A stretch of 64,000 bases of DNA. It comes from Vibrio sp. ES.051. Its GTDB lineage: Bacteria > Pseudomonadota > Gammaproteobacteria > Enterobacterales > Vibrionaceae. Made by a program: the position numbers and the translations under genes. The stretch is taken from positions 1,364,001-1,428,000 of the forward strand of contig NZ_PDJL01000004.1 in the NCBI RefSeq assembly GCF_002563795.1, given 5' to 3'. The notes under the pieces were generated by a model that searched no databases, was not told the origin of the DNA, and saw only the letters and a program-made list of their open reading frames with translations. Below are positions 9,842 through 18,420 of this stretch, one piece after another (the first letter of the stretch is position 1; the number at the start of each line of letters is the position of its first letter).

Positions 9842-10477
9842 ATGAATACCAAACTACTATTTTGCACTGTGATAACTTGTTCAATGCTCGTTTCAACAGC
9901 AGCGTTGGCGCGCAACACTCCAATTCAAGACGTTCAAAAAAAATGGGCTGAATGTCAATACAACACGTTCGACAGCGATGAGAAGGAGCAATGCTTTCAT
10001 CGCGCCATTGCAAAAACCAGCATCTATCTTGATCGAGAACCAGGTAGCCCAGAACTCACGATTTGGCTTGCGATCAATAAAGCATCACTTGCTGGCGCTC
10101 AAGGAGGTCTAGGCGCACTCTCTTTAGCCAAAGAAGCGAAATCTCTGTTAGAAAGTGTGATTGCATCCTCTCCGCGTGCGCTTGATGGTTCAGCATACAC
10201 GAGCTTAGGCTCTCTGTATTACAAAGTCCCAGGATGGCCACTTGCCTTTGGCGATGATGAAAAAGCCGAAGAAATGTTAAAAAAAGCGTTAGAGATCAAC
10301 CCAAAAGGTATCGATCCGAACTATTTTTATGGTGACTTCCTTATAGAAGAAGGTCGCGATAAAGAGGCGAAAGTGTATCTCACCCGCGCCAAACAAGCAT
10401 CACCACGCCCAGACCGTCCTATCGCCGATAAGGGCAGAAAAATGGAAATCGAAGCGACTCTTGGGAGATTAAAGTAA
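9842..10477 (+). CDS. Periplasmic TPR-repeat protein of the haemolysin operon
   Basis: 211 residues. A signal peptide is clear: Lys4, a hydrophobic core to about residue 20, then a likely Ala-Leu-Ala cleavage site near 24. The mature part has tetratricopeptide-like helices, best seen in the segments around DEKAEEMLKKALEINPKG and DKEAKVYLTRAKQASP. TPR proteins bind other proteins, so it may be a scaffold or sensor accessory in the periplasm. It lies 3 bases before the response regulator gene. I do not recognise a named family. Confidence 0.75.
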   Translation: MNTKLLFCTVITCSMLVSTAALARNTPIQDVQKKWAECQYNTFDSDEKEQCFHRAIAKTSIYLDREPGSPELTIWLAINKASLAGAQGGLGALSLAKEAKSLLESVIASSPRALDGSAYTSLGSLYYKVPGWPLAFGDDEKAEEMLKKALEINPKGIDPNYFYGDFLIEEGRDKEAKVYLTRAKQASPRPDRPIADKGRKMEIEATLGRLK

Positions 10478-10480
10478 CCG

Positions 10481-11137
10481 ATGCGCTTATTACTTGTAGA
10501 AGATGACAAATTACTCGGTCAATCCATGGTGACGTCATTAAGTCGCCATGGATTAACTGTGGATTGGGTTGAAAAAGGCGCTGGTGTGACAAGCGCACTA
10601 AAAACTGAAATATTTACCGCTGTAATTTTGGATCTCTCCCTACCCGACATTGATGGGTTAGAAGTTTTACGGAATATTCGAAAAGGAGGCTTCAATCTTC
10701 CCGTGATGATACTCACGGCACGAGACGACATACGTGACCGTGTACAAGGGTTAGACGGTGGTGCAGATGACTATCTGGGCAAACCTTTTGCACTAGAAGA
10801 ATTACTCGCAAGATTACGCGTATTGATTCGCCGTCAATCCGGTAGCGCGGAAGAAGTTATTCAGATCGGATTACTGTCTCTGTCTTTATCCGAGCAAAGC
10901 ATTCGATACGATAATGCCCCGCTTAAACTGACACGCAACGAATTCAAGATCCTGACCAATTTGATCACTAATGCCGGACGTGTACAAAGTAAAGAGCAAT
11001 TGCAACAGACACTGCATGGCTGGGATGAAGGTTCAAGCGATAATGCTATAGAAGTTCACATTCACAACCTGCGCAAAAAAGCACCCAATGTGATCATAAA
11101 AAATATTCGTGGTGTAGGGTATATTCTTGAGAAATAA
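10481..11137 (+). CDS. OmpR-family response regulator (PmrA/QseB-like)
   Basis: 218 residues. The receiver domain has the acidic pocket EDD at 7-9 and the phosphorylation site Asp51 (LDLSLPDIDG), with Thr and Lys switch residues in LTARD and GKPFAL. The C-terminal winged helix (about 125-218) ends in RNEFKIL...VHIHNLRKK...IRGVGYIL, typical of the QseB/PmrA subgroup. It likely binds the CTTAAG repeat at 6084-6100 and controls its own operon. It overlaps the kinase gene by 11 bases. Confidence 0.92.
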   Translation: MRLLLVEDDKLLGQSMVTSLSRHGLTVDWVEKGAGVTSALKTEIFTAVILDLSLPDIDGLEVLRNIRKGGFNLPVMILTARDDIRDRVQGLDGGADDYLGKPFALEELLARLRVLIRRQSGSAEEVIQIGLLSLSLSEQSIRYDNAPLKLTRNEFKILTNLITNAGRVQSKEQLQQTLHGWDEGSSDNAIEVHIHNLRKKAPNVIIKNIRGVGYILEK

Positions 11138-12566
11138 AAAACCGTACTCGATTAAACGTCAACTCACTTTATCCGTCGGCATATTGGTGAGTGTACTCTT
11201 ACTTATCTCGCTATATTTTAGTTTTCAATCCGCCAAACACGAGGTGGAAGAAGTTTATGATGCAAGGCTTGGACAATCCGCTAAATTGATGTTGCTTACG
11301 CTCTCTATTTCAACCCAAGAAAACACTCTCGCTAACCATAAAGAACTGTTTGACCAGTGGATGAAAAATATTGAATTGTTAGCTAAGTCGGATGATGACC
11401 AAGCGACAAAGTTCGGCCACCCTTACGAACAAAACCTAGTTTTCCAATTTTATCGTAACAATAAGCTATTCTGGAGTTCATCTCCGTCTCTACAGCCCCT
11501 TTCGTCATCCTTCCAAAATAATGGCTATGCAAACGTAATTAAAAATGGCGTTCAGTGGCGCACGTTTCAACTTTCTTTGCCACGAACAACGTACCAAAAC
11601 GAGTTTGTTGTTGTGGCCGAGAAACAAGAAATCAGACAAGAGATAATCCATGAGATCGCACTGTCTACCTCAATAGAGCAACTTCTACTGTTGCCGACCC
11701 TCCTGCTCTTACTCTTTTGGTTAATCGATAGATATTTTCGTCCTATCAAAGCGCTTCAGAGCGCCATTACTCAGCGTCATGTACATCGCTTAGATCGCAT
11801 TCATGTTACAGACAACACCATTGAGCTTGCCCCACTGATTAAAGCATTAAACGCATTACTTTCTGAGCTTGAATTAGCGTGGCAACGTGAAAAGCGTTTT
11901 ACTCGAGCGGCCGCACACGAGCTAAAAACGCCACTGACCATACTTCGTCTCAATATAGAAAACGCACTTGAAAGTAATGACCCCGAGCAGCTGCGCGGCG
12001 ACCTACACAACATACTACAAGGCATTGACCGAACAGACCGTCTAATTCATCAACTGCTAACACTGGCGAAAGTTGAAAGCTTCTCAGAACGCGGATTTGA
12101 CAGCATAGAGTTAACACCGTTACTACAAACCGTGATTGCCGACTTAGCCCCACTGGCGTTGAGGCAAAATCAAGATATCAGTCTCTTGCCTTCTCAAGCA
12201 CAGTTGGCGGGAGATCGCATGTTGTTAGAGGTTTTGTTCCGCAATTTAATTGACAATGCGATTCGGTATTCAGGAAATGGAAGTGAAATCCTTGTGAGTA
12301 TGATTCAAAATCAAAATACCATCAAAGTCCTAATTTCGGATACTGGCCCAGAGATACCACCAGAAACAAGAGAGCGGCTTTTTGAGCAGTTCTACCGCGG
12401 CCACTCTGAAACAGGAGACGGTGCAGGTTTAGGCATGTCGATTTGCAAAGACATAGCAACACTCCATAGTGCAACCATTGAGCTCGCCCTAAGAGAAAAT
12501 GAGATGAATACCTTTGTCGTTGCTTTTCCCAAAACGGATCGAAAGATGATGCAAGGCATTACCTAA
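11127..12566 (+). CDS. Sensor histidine kinase (QseC/PmrB-like)
   Basis: 479 residues. TM1 spans about 13-33, a periplasmic sensor region of about 150 residues follows, and TM2 is at about 185-201. The H-box AAAHELKTPL puts the phosphoacceptor at His264. The N-box FRNLIDNAIRY, G1 box ISDTGPEI and G2 box GAGLGMSI are all present, so the kinase looks active. The best start is TTG at 11127 inside the regulator gene, with AGGGT upstream: a rare start codon in a translationally coupled pair. The ligand is unknown; the adjacent periplasmic TPR protein could take part in sensing. Confidence 0.9.
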   Translation: MRNKKPYSIKRQLTLSVGILVSVLLLISLYFSFQSAKHEVEEVYDARLGQSAKLMLLTLSISTQENTLANHKELFDQWMKNIELLAKSDDDQATKFGHPYEQNLVFQFYRNNKLFWSSSPSLQPLSSSFQNNGYANVIKNGVQWRTFQLSLPRTTYQNEFVVVAEKQEIRQEIIHEIALSTSIEQLLLLPTLLLLLFWLIDRYFRPIKALQSAITQRHVHRLDRIHVTDNTIELAPLIKALNALLSELELAWQREKRFTRAAAHELKTPLTILRLNIENALESNDPEQLRGDLHNILQGIDRTDRLIHQLLTLAKVESFSERGFDSIELTPLLQTVIADLAPLALRQNQDISLLPSQAQLAGDRMLLEVLFRNLIDNAIRYSGNGSEILVSMIQNQNTIKVLISDTGPEIPPETRERLFEQFYRGHSETGDGAGLGMSICKDIATLHSATIELALRENEMNTFVVAFPKTDRKMMQGIT

Positions 12567-12668
12567 CCACCTTTCCTCGTTGATGAGTAGCCCCACATTA
12601 TAATTCACGTTTATTTCACGCTTGCTTTGTTAAAAACAACACAAGATAACAAAATTATTCGAATAACT

Positions 12669-14618
12669 ATGAGTAACGTGCCAAAGAGATCCATTTGGGG
12701 ACCATTACAGCCTATTGTTGTTTTTTCCTTGTTTTCACTCGTTTTTTTATCTGCTTCACGCATTGTTCTCGCTTCGTGGCAACTTGAACGAATTGATACT
12801 TTAAATGACTTCTTTTATATACTCGCTCAAGGTATTCGTGTCGATGTTGCTACATTGTGCTGGTTATTTATTTTGCCTGCTCTCCTTTCAGCCCTTTTGC
12901 CATTAAATAAGAAGATTGGCGGATGTTGGAAGTGGCTTCTACGCCTTTGGATGGTTGCTGGACTTTGGCTGATTGTGTATATGGAACTCGCGACTGCACC
13001 ATTCATTCAGGAGTACGACTTACGTCCAAATCGCCTATTCGTTGAGTATCTAATCTACCCTAAAGAAGTAATGAGTATGCTTTGGGCTGGTTACAAACCA
13101 GCGCTTTTTATTGGTGGTATAGGTACGGTTTTAACACTTTTTCTTGGTTGGAAATGGAGCAAAAAACTGACCGACCGCGCACAACAGGTCAACTGGAAAT
13201 GGCGTCCACTATTAGCAATATTTGTTGTTCTTCTTGGCGTTACTGGTGCGCGATCATCACTAGGTCATCGTCCACTCAACCCTGCAATGGTGGCATTTTC
13301 CAACGATCCATTATTAAATGACCTAGCACTCAACTCTTCATATTCATTATTGTTTGCCATAAATAACATGAAGTCAGAAAAAAGCGCTGAACAGTTTTAC
13401 GGCAAGATGGACAACCAAAAGATGTTGGAGTTAGTGCGAGCCTCTTCAACTAAATCAGACTTTGACCTGACTTGGTTACCAACGATGAACAGTAACCCCG
13501 CGATATATCAAGGTAAGCCGAAAAACTTGGTGATTTTGCTACAAGAGAGCTTAGGCGCACAATTTATTGGTTCTTTAGGAGGCTTACCACTTACACCCAA
13601 TCTTGATGAGTTAATGGCAGAAGGCTGGCAATTCACCCAAATGTACGCCACAGGTACGCGTTCTGTGCGGGGCATTGAAGCCGTGACAACGGGCTTTCCA
13701 CCGTCGCCTTCTCGTGCAGTTGTAAAGCTGAGCAAAAGTCAGACCGGCTTCTTCACCATTGCCCAGCTACTGAAAGAGCAAGGTTATCAAACCGGGTTTA
13801 TTTACGGTGGCGAGGCCAACTTCGACAATATGAAGACCTTTTTCTTTGGCAATGGCTTTGACCAAATTGTGGAAGAAAAAGATTACCCAAAACCAAACTT
13901 TGTTGGCTCTTGGGGGGTAAGTGATGAAGATCTTTATAACAAGGCGGATGAAGAGTTTAACCGCCTTTCAAAAAGCGACAAACCATTCTTCAGCTTAGTA
14001 TTTACATCCAGCAACCATAGTCCATACGAATACCCCCAAGGTAAAATCGATCAGTACGATGCAAAGTACATGACTCGTAACAACGCCGTGAAGTATTCAG
14101 ATTACGCTCTGGGCACCTTCTTCGACAACGCAAAGCAATCCTCCTACTGGGATGACACTATTTTTATTGTGATTGCGGACCATGACGCTCGTGCTTCTGG
14201 CGCTAGCCTTGTTCCAGTTAAGCACTTCCACATCCCTGCGTTGATCATTGGTAAAGACATTCAGCCACGCAAAGATGACCGTATTGCAAGCAATATAGAT
14301 ATGCCGCCAACGCTGCTTTCTTTAATTGGTATCGATGCGAAAACGCCAATGACTGGCCGCGATTTAACCAAATCAATAGCTAGGGAGGATGAGCGAGCAA
14401 TGATGCAATACGACAAAAACTTTGGTTATTTAACGCGCGATAACTTGGTTGTACTTTCTCCGGGCGGAAAAGTGTCGACCTTGGAGTATGACTTTAAAAA
14501 CCAAACAATGAAGCCATTGGACGTCGATGAATCTGTAATTGAAAGAGCCAAAGCTCACGCGCTATTTGCTTCTAAAGCGTATCAAAACAACTGGTACTCT
14601 TCGAAACAGACTAATTAA
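12669..14618 (+). CDS. LtaS/MdoB-like membrane phosphotransferase (sulfatase superfamily)
   Basis: 649 residues from the ATG at 12669; a longer frame begins at TTG 12627 but adds 14 unlikely residues. About five N-terminal membrane helices (within roughly 10-200) carry a large periplasmic alkaline-phosphatase/sulfatase domain. The nucleophile Thr is likely in MYATGTRSVRG, and metal ligands are in VIADHDA and in NHSPYEYP. Such enzymes move phosphoglycerol or phosphoethanolamine from lipids to periplasmic glucans, lipid A or polymers. It stands 100 bases after the kinase gene, so envelope modification under that two-component system is possible. The acceptor is unknown. Confidence 0.82.
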   Translation: MSNVPKRSIWGPLQPIVVFSLFSLVFLSASRIVLASWQLERIDTLNDFFYILAQGIRVDVATLCWLFILPALLSALLPLNKKIGGCWKWLLRLWMVAGLWLIVYMELATAPFIQEYDLRPNRLFVEYLIYPKEVMSMLWAGYKPALFIGGIGTVLTLFLGWKWSKKLTDRAQQVNWKWRPLLAIFVVLLGVTGARSSLGHRPLNPAMVAFSNDPLLNDLALNSSYSLLFAINNMKSEKSAEQFYGKMDNQKMLELVRASSTKSDFDLTWLPTMNSNPAIYQGKPKNLVILLQESLGAQFIGSLGGLPLTPNLDELMAEGWQFTQMYATGTRSVRGIEAVTTGFPPSPSRAVVKLSKSQTGFFTIAQLLKEQGYQTGFIYGGEANFDNMKTFFFGNGFDQIVEEKDYPKPNFVGSWGVSDEDLYNKADEEFNRLSKSDKPFFSLVFTSSNHSPYEYPQGKIDQYDAKYMTRNNAVKYSDYALGTFFDNAKQSSYWDDTIFIVIADHDARASGASLVPVKHFHIPALIIGKDIQPRKDDRIASNIDMPPTLLSLIGIDAKTPMTGRDLTKSIAREDERAMMQYDKNFGYLTRDNLVVLSPGGKVSTLEYDFKNQTMKPLDVDESVIERAKAHALFASKAYQNNWYSSKQTN

Positions 14619-14832
14619 CCCCCTTTTATTCGCTGATATAACATGACCTCAGCTCATGCCAGTACATGAATACCATTGGAGTTTAGAGACCTAAGTTGCA
14701 GGGGGTAAGTCCGTTCTCCGACCCATTGCATTACGATATCGTTTGAATTGCTTCTCAACCATTCCCATTCAGACGTCAATAAATTAGACTCGAGTAAACA
14801 CCAGCGGCTGTATGAAAAATAAAGGAATGCCC

Positions 14833-15216
14833 ATGAGCTCAAGTATGATCCTTAGTGACTCCCTCATCGAAAGTGGACGCGATATCCCTCTTCAAGAACT
14901 TCTGTACGCCAAGCGCGTCTTGGATAACTACATGGCGGTGGCTAAAGAAAGTAGCCCGCTTGAGTTGCTCACTGAGATGAAAGTCGCGGCGAAACAAGTG
15001 GAGTATTTCACCACCACGAGCAATCCTTGTGAAGCCCGCAACGTCATTAGCGCAATGATTGAAGAAATAGACAACGCAGAATCTTTTGAATCATTCAAAG
15101 CGCTCGCTCGCCGGCCATCTCAGGCATTAAATGAACTAATTGAAGATCGCGCCCAACTGATTAAGCGTGAACGAGAATTACTCCTCGCATCGGGTTATGA
15201 TGCATCACGTATCTAA
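14833..15216 (+). CDS. Conserved hypothetical small helical protein
   Basis: 127 residues from the ATG at 14833, which has AAAGGA 6 bases upstream; the frame also opens 21 bases earlier at 14812. The protein is acidic, soluble and mostly helical, with no Cys or His cluster and no signal peptide. I do not recognise the family. It has its own unit: 190 bases of empty sequence before it and a strong terminator after it. Confidence 0.7.
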   Translation: MSSSMILSDSLIESGRDIPLQELLYAKRVLDNYMAVAKESSPLELLTEMKVAAKQVEYFTTTSNPCEARNVISAMIEEIDNAESFESFKALARRPSQALNELIEDRAQLIKRERELLLASGYDASRI

Positions 15217-15224
15217 TCTTACGT

Positions 15225-15253
15225 AAAAAAGGGGCTCAGTGAGCCCCTTTTTT
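15225..15253. terminator. Bidirectional terminator
   Basis: A-run, stem GGGGCTCA/TGAGCCCC with a very short loop, T-run. The symmetry serves both the rightward gene ending at 15216 and the leftward gene ending at 15277. Confidence 0.9.
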
Positions 15254-15276
15254 GTTCTCGCTTAAGCCAGAGTTGC

Positions 15277-16011
15277 TTATAAACCCATGTCTTCTGTGAG
15301 CGCTTTGATCTGCTTTAGGTCAAGTTTATAAACTTCAATCATCTGATCAATCTGACTTAAACGCGAGTTTGCTTCATCATGCTTATCACACGCATCTGAT
15401 TTTACATCCCAAGACTTACCTTCTAGGAATACGTCGCACTCTTTTTTCAGCTTCTCTATTTTAGGCAGTAACTTTGTACGCTCTTTCTCGAGAGACTCTA
15501 ACTGTTGTGAAACTTTCAGCTCTTTTTGGAACACTTCACGTGAACGCTCAAAAATAGTCGCTTGCATATCAGTCTGACGACTTAGCTTTTCGTTTTCAGT
15601 CTTTGTGGTATTGATTTTATCTCTCTGTTGTCTCACTTGAGATTCCAGTGACAGATTGACTTTCTCGAGTTCAGTTAACTGCTTTTGTAGTTTCTTGAGC
15701 TCTTGTTTGTGCGTTACTTCTTTCGCTGTAAGAAGTTCATTTAGTTTGTCTTGAAGTTCTTTATCTAGGCTTTCTTCACGTACTGTAACTTGAGAAACTA
15801 ATTGTTGTTTATCTTGCGTTAGTATTTGGTATTTTTCTTCTAAAACGCGGTAGGTCGATTCCCACTTATTCGCCGTCACTATGGAACCGACAAGACCTCC
15901 AAATGCTAAGCCTAATATCGCAGCAATCGCGATATAGATGTGAGTGCGTTTGTCACGTTCTTCAATGACAACCACGTCGTCTTGTTCTTCCATATTTTTC
16001 TGAGAACTCAC
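15277..16011 (-). CDS. Inner-membrane protein with long coiled coil, unknown function
   Basis: 244 residues from GTG at 16011; an in-frame ATG lies 18 bases later. A charged N-terminal tail (1-24), one transmembrane helix (about 25-47) and then a long Lys/Glu/Gln-rich coiled coil (about 55-190). The C-terminal 50 residues contain two Cys (in KKECDVF and SDACDKH) that could form a disulfide if this part is periplasmic. No enzyme motif is visible. A small membrane protein gene lies 36 bases upstream on the same strand. Confidence 0.75.
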   Translation of the reverse strand: MSSQKNMEEQDDVVVIEERDKRTHIYIAIAAILGLAFGGLVGSIVTANKWESTYRVLEEKYQILTQDKQQLVSQVTVREESLDKELQDKLNELLTAKEVTHKQELKKLQKQLTELEKVNLSLESQVRQQRDKINTTKTENEKLSRQTDMQATIFERSREVFQKELKVSQQLESLEKERTKLLPKIEKLKKECDVFLEGKSWDVKSDACDKHDEANSRLSQIDQMIEVYKLDLKQIKALTEDMGL

Positions 16012-16047
16012 CGTCTGTTACTCCAAGGGTTCTTTGCTTTTGCTTTG

Positions 16048-16206
16048 CTAGCGAATCAACTCCGCAAACATAATCGATGCGGTATAAATCAGGAATGCGC
16101 CAATTAATGTTATGACGGTCGCTTTTTGAACTTTTTCATTGGTTCGATAACGAAATAGCACAAACGCTACTGCAATCAACATCGCAATAACTAACAATCT
16201 GGTCAT
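16048..16206 (-). CDS. Small two-helix membrane protein, unknown function
   Basis: 52 residues from the ATG at 16206, chosen because AAGGAGG stands 5 bases upstream; a longer frame to 16269 has no ribosome binding site. Two hydrophobic helices (about 4-18 and 31-49) are joined by a basic loop RYRTNEKVQK. It is probably cotranscribed with the coiled-coil membrane protein gene downstream. Family not recognised. Confidence 0.65.
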   Translation of the reverse strand: MTRLLVIAMLIAVAFVLFRYRTNEKVQKATVITLIGAFLIYTASIMFAELIR

Positions 16207-16269
16207 ACAGCCTCCTTGTCCATTTGTGAAAATTTGCTTAAGTCTATAGACAATCCCGCAAAAATTCAT

Positions 16270-16618
16270 TGTAACCTATTTGTACGCTTCATAAGGTCAA
16301 CTTAGCGTAGATTTTAAAGTAAGTGCTCCGCTTTTAAGCAATTTTGTGGTCTTAACTGAATAACTTATTTTTGCCCTGCTGTAATGCATTCATAGGAATG
16401 AAAGTTTTTCTTTAGTTATTTTTATCCCAAATGAGTGCTTTATGCAGCCGATAACCTTGATATCGGCGCTGACTCAGCCCAAACGACCACATTTTGGTTG
16501 AATTCGTTGGAAATAAATGAACACGGAGTGTTGAAATAGCCCAAAAACATGATAAAGTTCACACGTTAATGATGGCCAGCATCATTAACTAGCCTTTACT
16601 CATTTGATTGAGTAATTG
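16270..16618. other. Leader region before the glycine riboswitch
   Basis: About 350 bases between a leftward small gene and the riboswitch. No gene is visible. The likely promoter for the riboswitch transcript is TTGAAA at 16531-16536 with TAAAGT at 16553-16558 (16-base spacer), about 60 bases before the first aptamer. A short inverted repeat ATGATG...CATCAT lies around 16568-16585. Confidence 0.4.
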
Positions 16619-16827
16619 TTCCGATGAAGACTGCAGGAGAGTAGTTATCAATCAAAAGTTAACATTTGATTAGCATAACTCGCCGAAGAATTAACTATTT
16701 CAGGTGCTACTTAGGTAGCGGGGACTGTTGTTGGAGGAACCTCTGGAGAGAACCGTTAAATCGGTCGCCGAAGGAGCAAGTCTTGCACTCATGCAAGGTG
16801 AAACTCTCAGGCAAAAGGACAGAGGAG
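16619..16827 (+). ncRNA. Tandem glycine riboswitch
   Basis: Two glycine aptamers in series. Aptamer 1 runs from GATGAAGACTGCAGGAGAG to GGGGACTGTTG; aptamer 2 from TTGGAGGAACCTCTGGAGAG through TCGCCGAAGGAGCAAG to GCAAAAGGACAGAGGAG. The conserved cores GGAGAG and GCCGAAG appear in both. The layout matches the well-studied V. cholerae cooperative riboswitch. It controls the Na+/amino-acid symporter gene 130 bases downstream, probably turning it on when glycine is abundant. Confidence 0.96.
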
Positions 16828-16956
16828 TGGAAAGTTACAACCTGATTATTTTGTTCGGCCCTCCCGCCTTCAATAAATAGCTCAGTTCGATTAGAGATCA
16901 TTGATTTCGTCCTTTCCCTCTTCTCCTTAGTTAGTTGTTTTTATTAAGGGGAAATC

Positions 16957-18333
16957 ATGAACGACCTACAATCTTTACTACAAACCATAGATAACCTTGT
17001 CTGGGGTCCACCGCTGCTTATTTTGCTTGTGGGCACCGGTGTTTACTTTACTTTTAGCTTAGGTTTGATCCAATTTAAACACCTCCCTACTGCGTTAGCG
17101 ATGGTATTCAGTAAAGATAAATCATCTGATAAACAAGGTGATGTTTCTAGCTTTGCAGCACTTTGTACTGCACTATCTGCAACTATCGGTACAGGTAACA
17201 TTGTCGGTGTTGCAACTGCAATCAAACTTGGTGGACCAGGTGCCCTTTTTTGGATGTGGCTTGCTGCTCTGTTTGGAATGGCAACCAAATACGCTGAATG
17301 CTTGTTGGCGGTAAAATACCGTCGTATTGACGATAAAGGCCAAATGATCGGCGGTCCAATGTACTACCTGCAATATGGCGTTGGTTCAAAAGCTCTTGCC
17401 ATCATGTTTGCGGTATTTGCTTTGGGTGTCGCTTGCTTTGGTATTGGTACGTTTCCACAGGTGAACGCGATTCTGGACGCCAGTGAGATATCTCTCGGTG
17501 TCGACCGTGAACTATCTGCGTTTGTACTCACTTTTTTGGTGGCAGTTGTTACCTTAGGTGGTATTAAGTCAATTGCAAACGTGGCAGGTAAAGTGGTCCC
17601 AACAATGGCAGTGCTCTATGTATTGGCGTGCTTAAGTGTGATCATCATGAATGCCGACCAATTGCTAAACGCCGTTGAGTTGGTATTGGTATCTGCATTC
17701 ACATCCTCGGCAGCGACAGGTGGCTTCTTGGGCGCAAGCATCATGTTGGCTATCCAATCGGGGATTGCACGTGGCGTGTTCTCAAACGAATCCGGTTTGG
17801 GTAGTGCACCAATGGCGGCGGCGGCAGCGAAAACAGATTCTTGCGTAAAACAAGGTCTGATTTCAATGACGGGTACTTTCTTCGATACCATTATCATTTG
17901 TACGATGACGGGTCTTGCTTTAATCCTGACAGGTGCATGGCAAAGTGACTTCGCCGGTGCAGCAATGACGACTCATGCGTTTGCGGTTGGCCTAAACGCC
18001 GACACATTTGGACCAATGCTGGTGTCTATCGGCCTCATGTTCTTCGCGTTTACGACCATTCTTGGTTGGAACTACTACGGTGAACGTTGCGTGGTCTTCC
18101 TTTTTGGTACCAAAGCTGTGCTTCCATATAAGCTAATCTTTGTTGGTTTGGTTGCTTCAGGCGCATTCCTCCACTTGGATATGATCTGGCTGTTGGCTGA
18201 TATCGTAAATGGCCTAATGGCGATTCCTAACCTCATTGGTTTGATCGCTCTACGTCACGTCGTGTTGGCAGAAACAAAGCTGTTCTTCAGTCCATCGACT
18301 CAACCTGATGACATTGACGCAGTGAAAGTGTAA
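16957..18333 (+). CDS. Sodium:alanine/glycine symporter (AgcS family)
   Basis: 458 residues with about ten hydrophobic segments. Family signatures include GTGNIVGVATAI near residue 78, PMYYLQYGVGSKALA, and GVFSNESGLGSAPMAAAAAKTD in the middle. It brings alanine or glycine in with Na+. The tandem glycine riboswitch in its leader makes glycine the likely physiological substrate. ATG follows AAGGGGAAATC. Monocistronic, closed by the hairpin at 18391. Confidence 0.95.
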   Translation: MNDLQSLLQTIDNLVWGPPLLILLVGTGVYFTFSLGLIQFKHLPTALAMVFSKDKSSDKQGDVSSFAALCTALSATIGTGNIVGVATAIKLGGPGALFWMWLAALFGMATKYAECLLAVKYRRIDDKGQMIGGPMYYLQYGVGSKALAIMFAVFALGVACFGIGTFPQVNAILDASEISLGVDRELSAFVLTFLVAVVTLGGIKSIANVAGKVVPTMAVLYVLACLSVIIMNADQLLNAVELVLVSAFTSSAATGGFLGASIMLAIQSGIARGVFSNESGLGSAPMAAAAAKTDSCVKQGLISMTGTFFDTIIICTMTGLALILTGAWQSDFAGAAMTTHAFAVGLNADTFGPMLVSIGLMFFAFTTILGWNYYGERCVVFLFGTKAVLPYKLIFVGLVASGAFLHLDMIWLLADIVNGLMAIPNLIGLIALRHVVLAETKLFFSPSTQPDDIDAVKV

Positions 18334-18390
18334 TTCAATAACGAGTTGTTACTGGCTGCTATTCAAACAAGTTGGAAGCTGTAAAAAAAC

Positions 18391-18420
18391 AAAGCCCGCA
18401 GTTAAACCTCGGGCTTTTCA
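18391..18420. terminator. Terminator shared by AgcS and LysE-family genes
   Basis: Stem AAAGCCCG/CGGGCTTT (18391-18398 with 18410-18417), A-rich before and TTTTC after. The leftward LysE-family stop codon (18402) lies in its loop, so it acts mainly on the rightward transcript. Confidence 0.8.
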
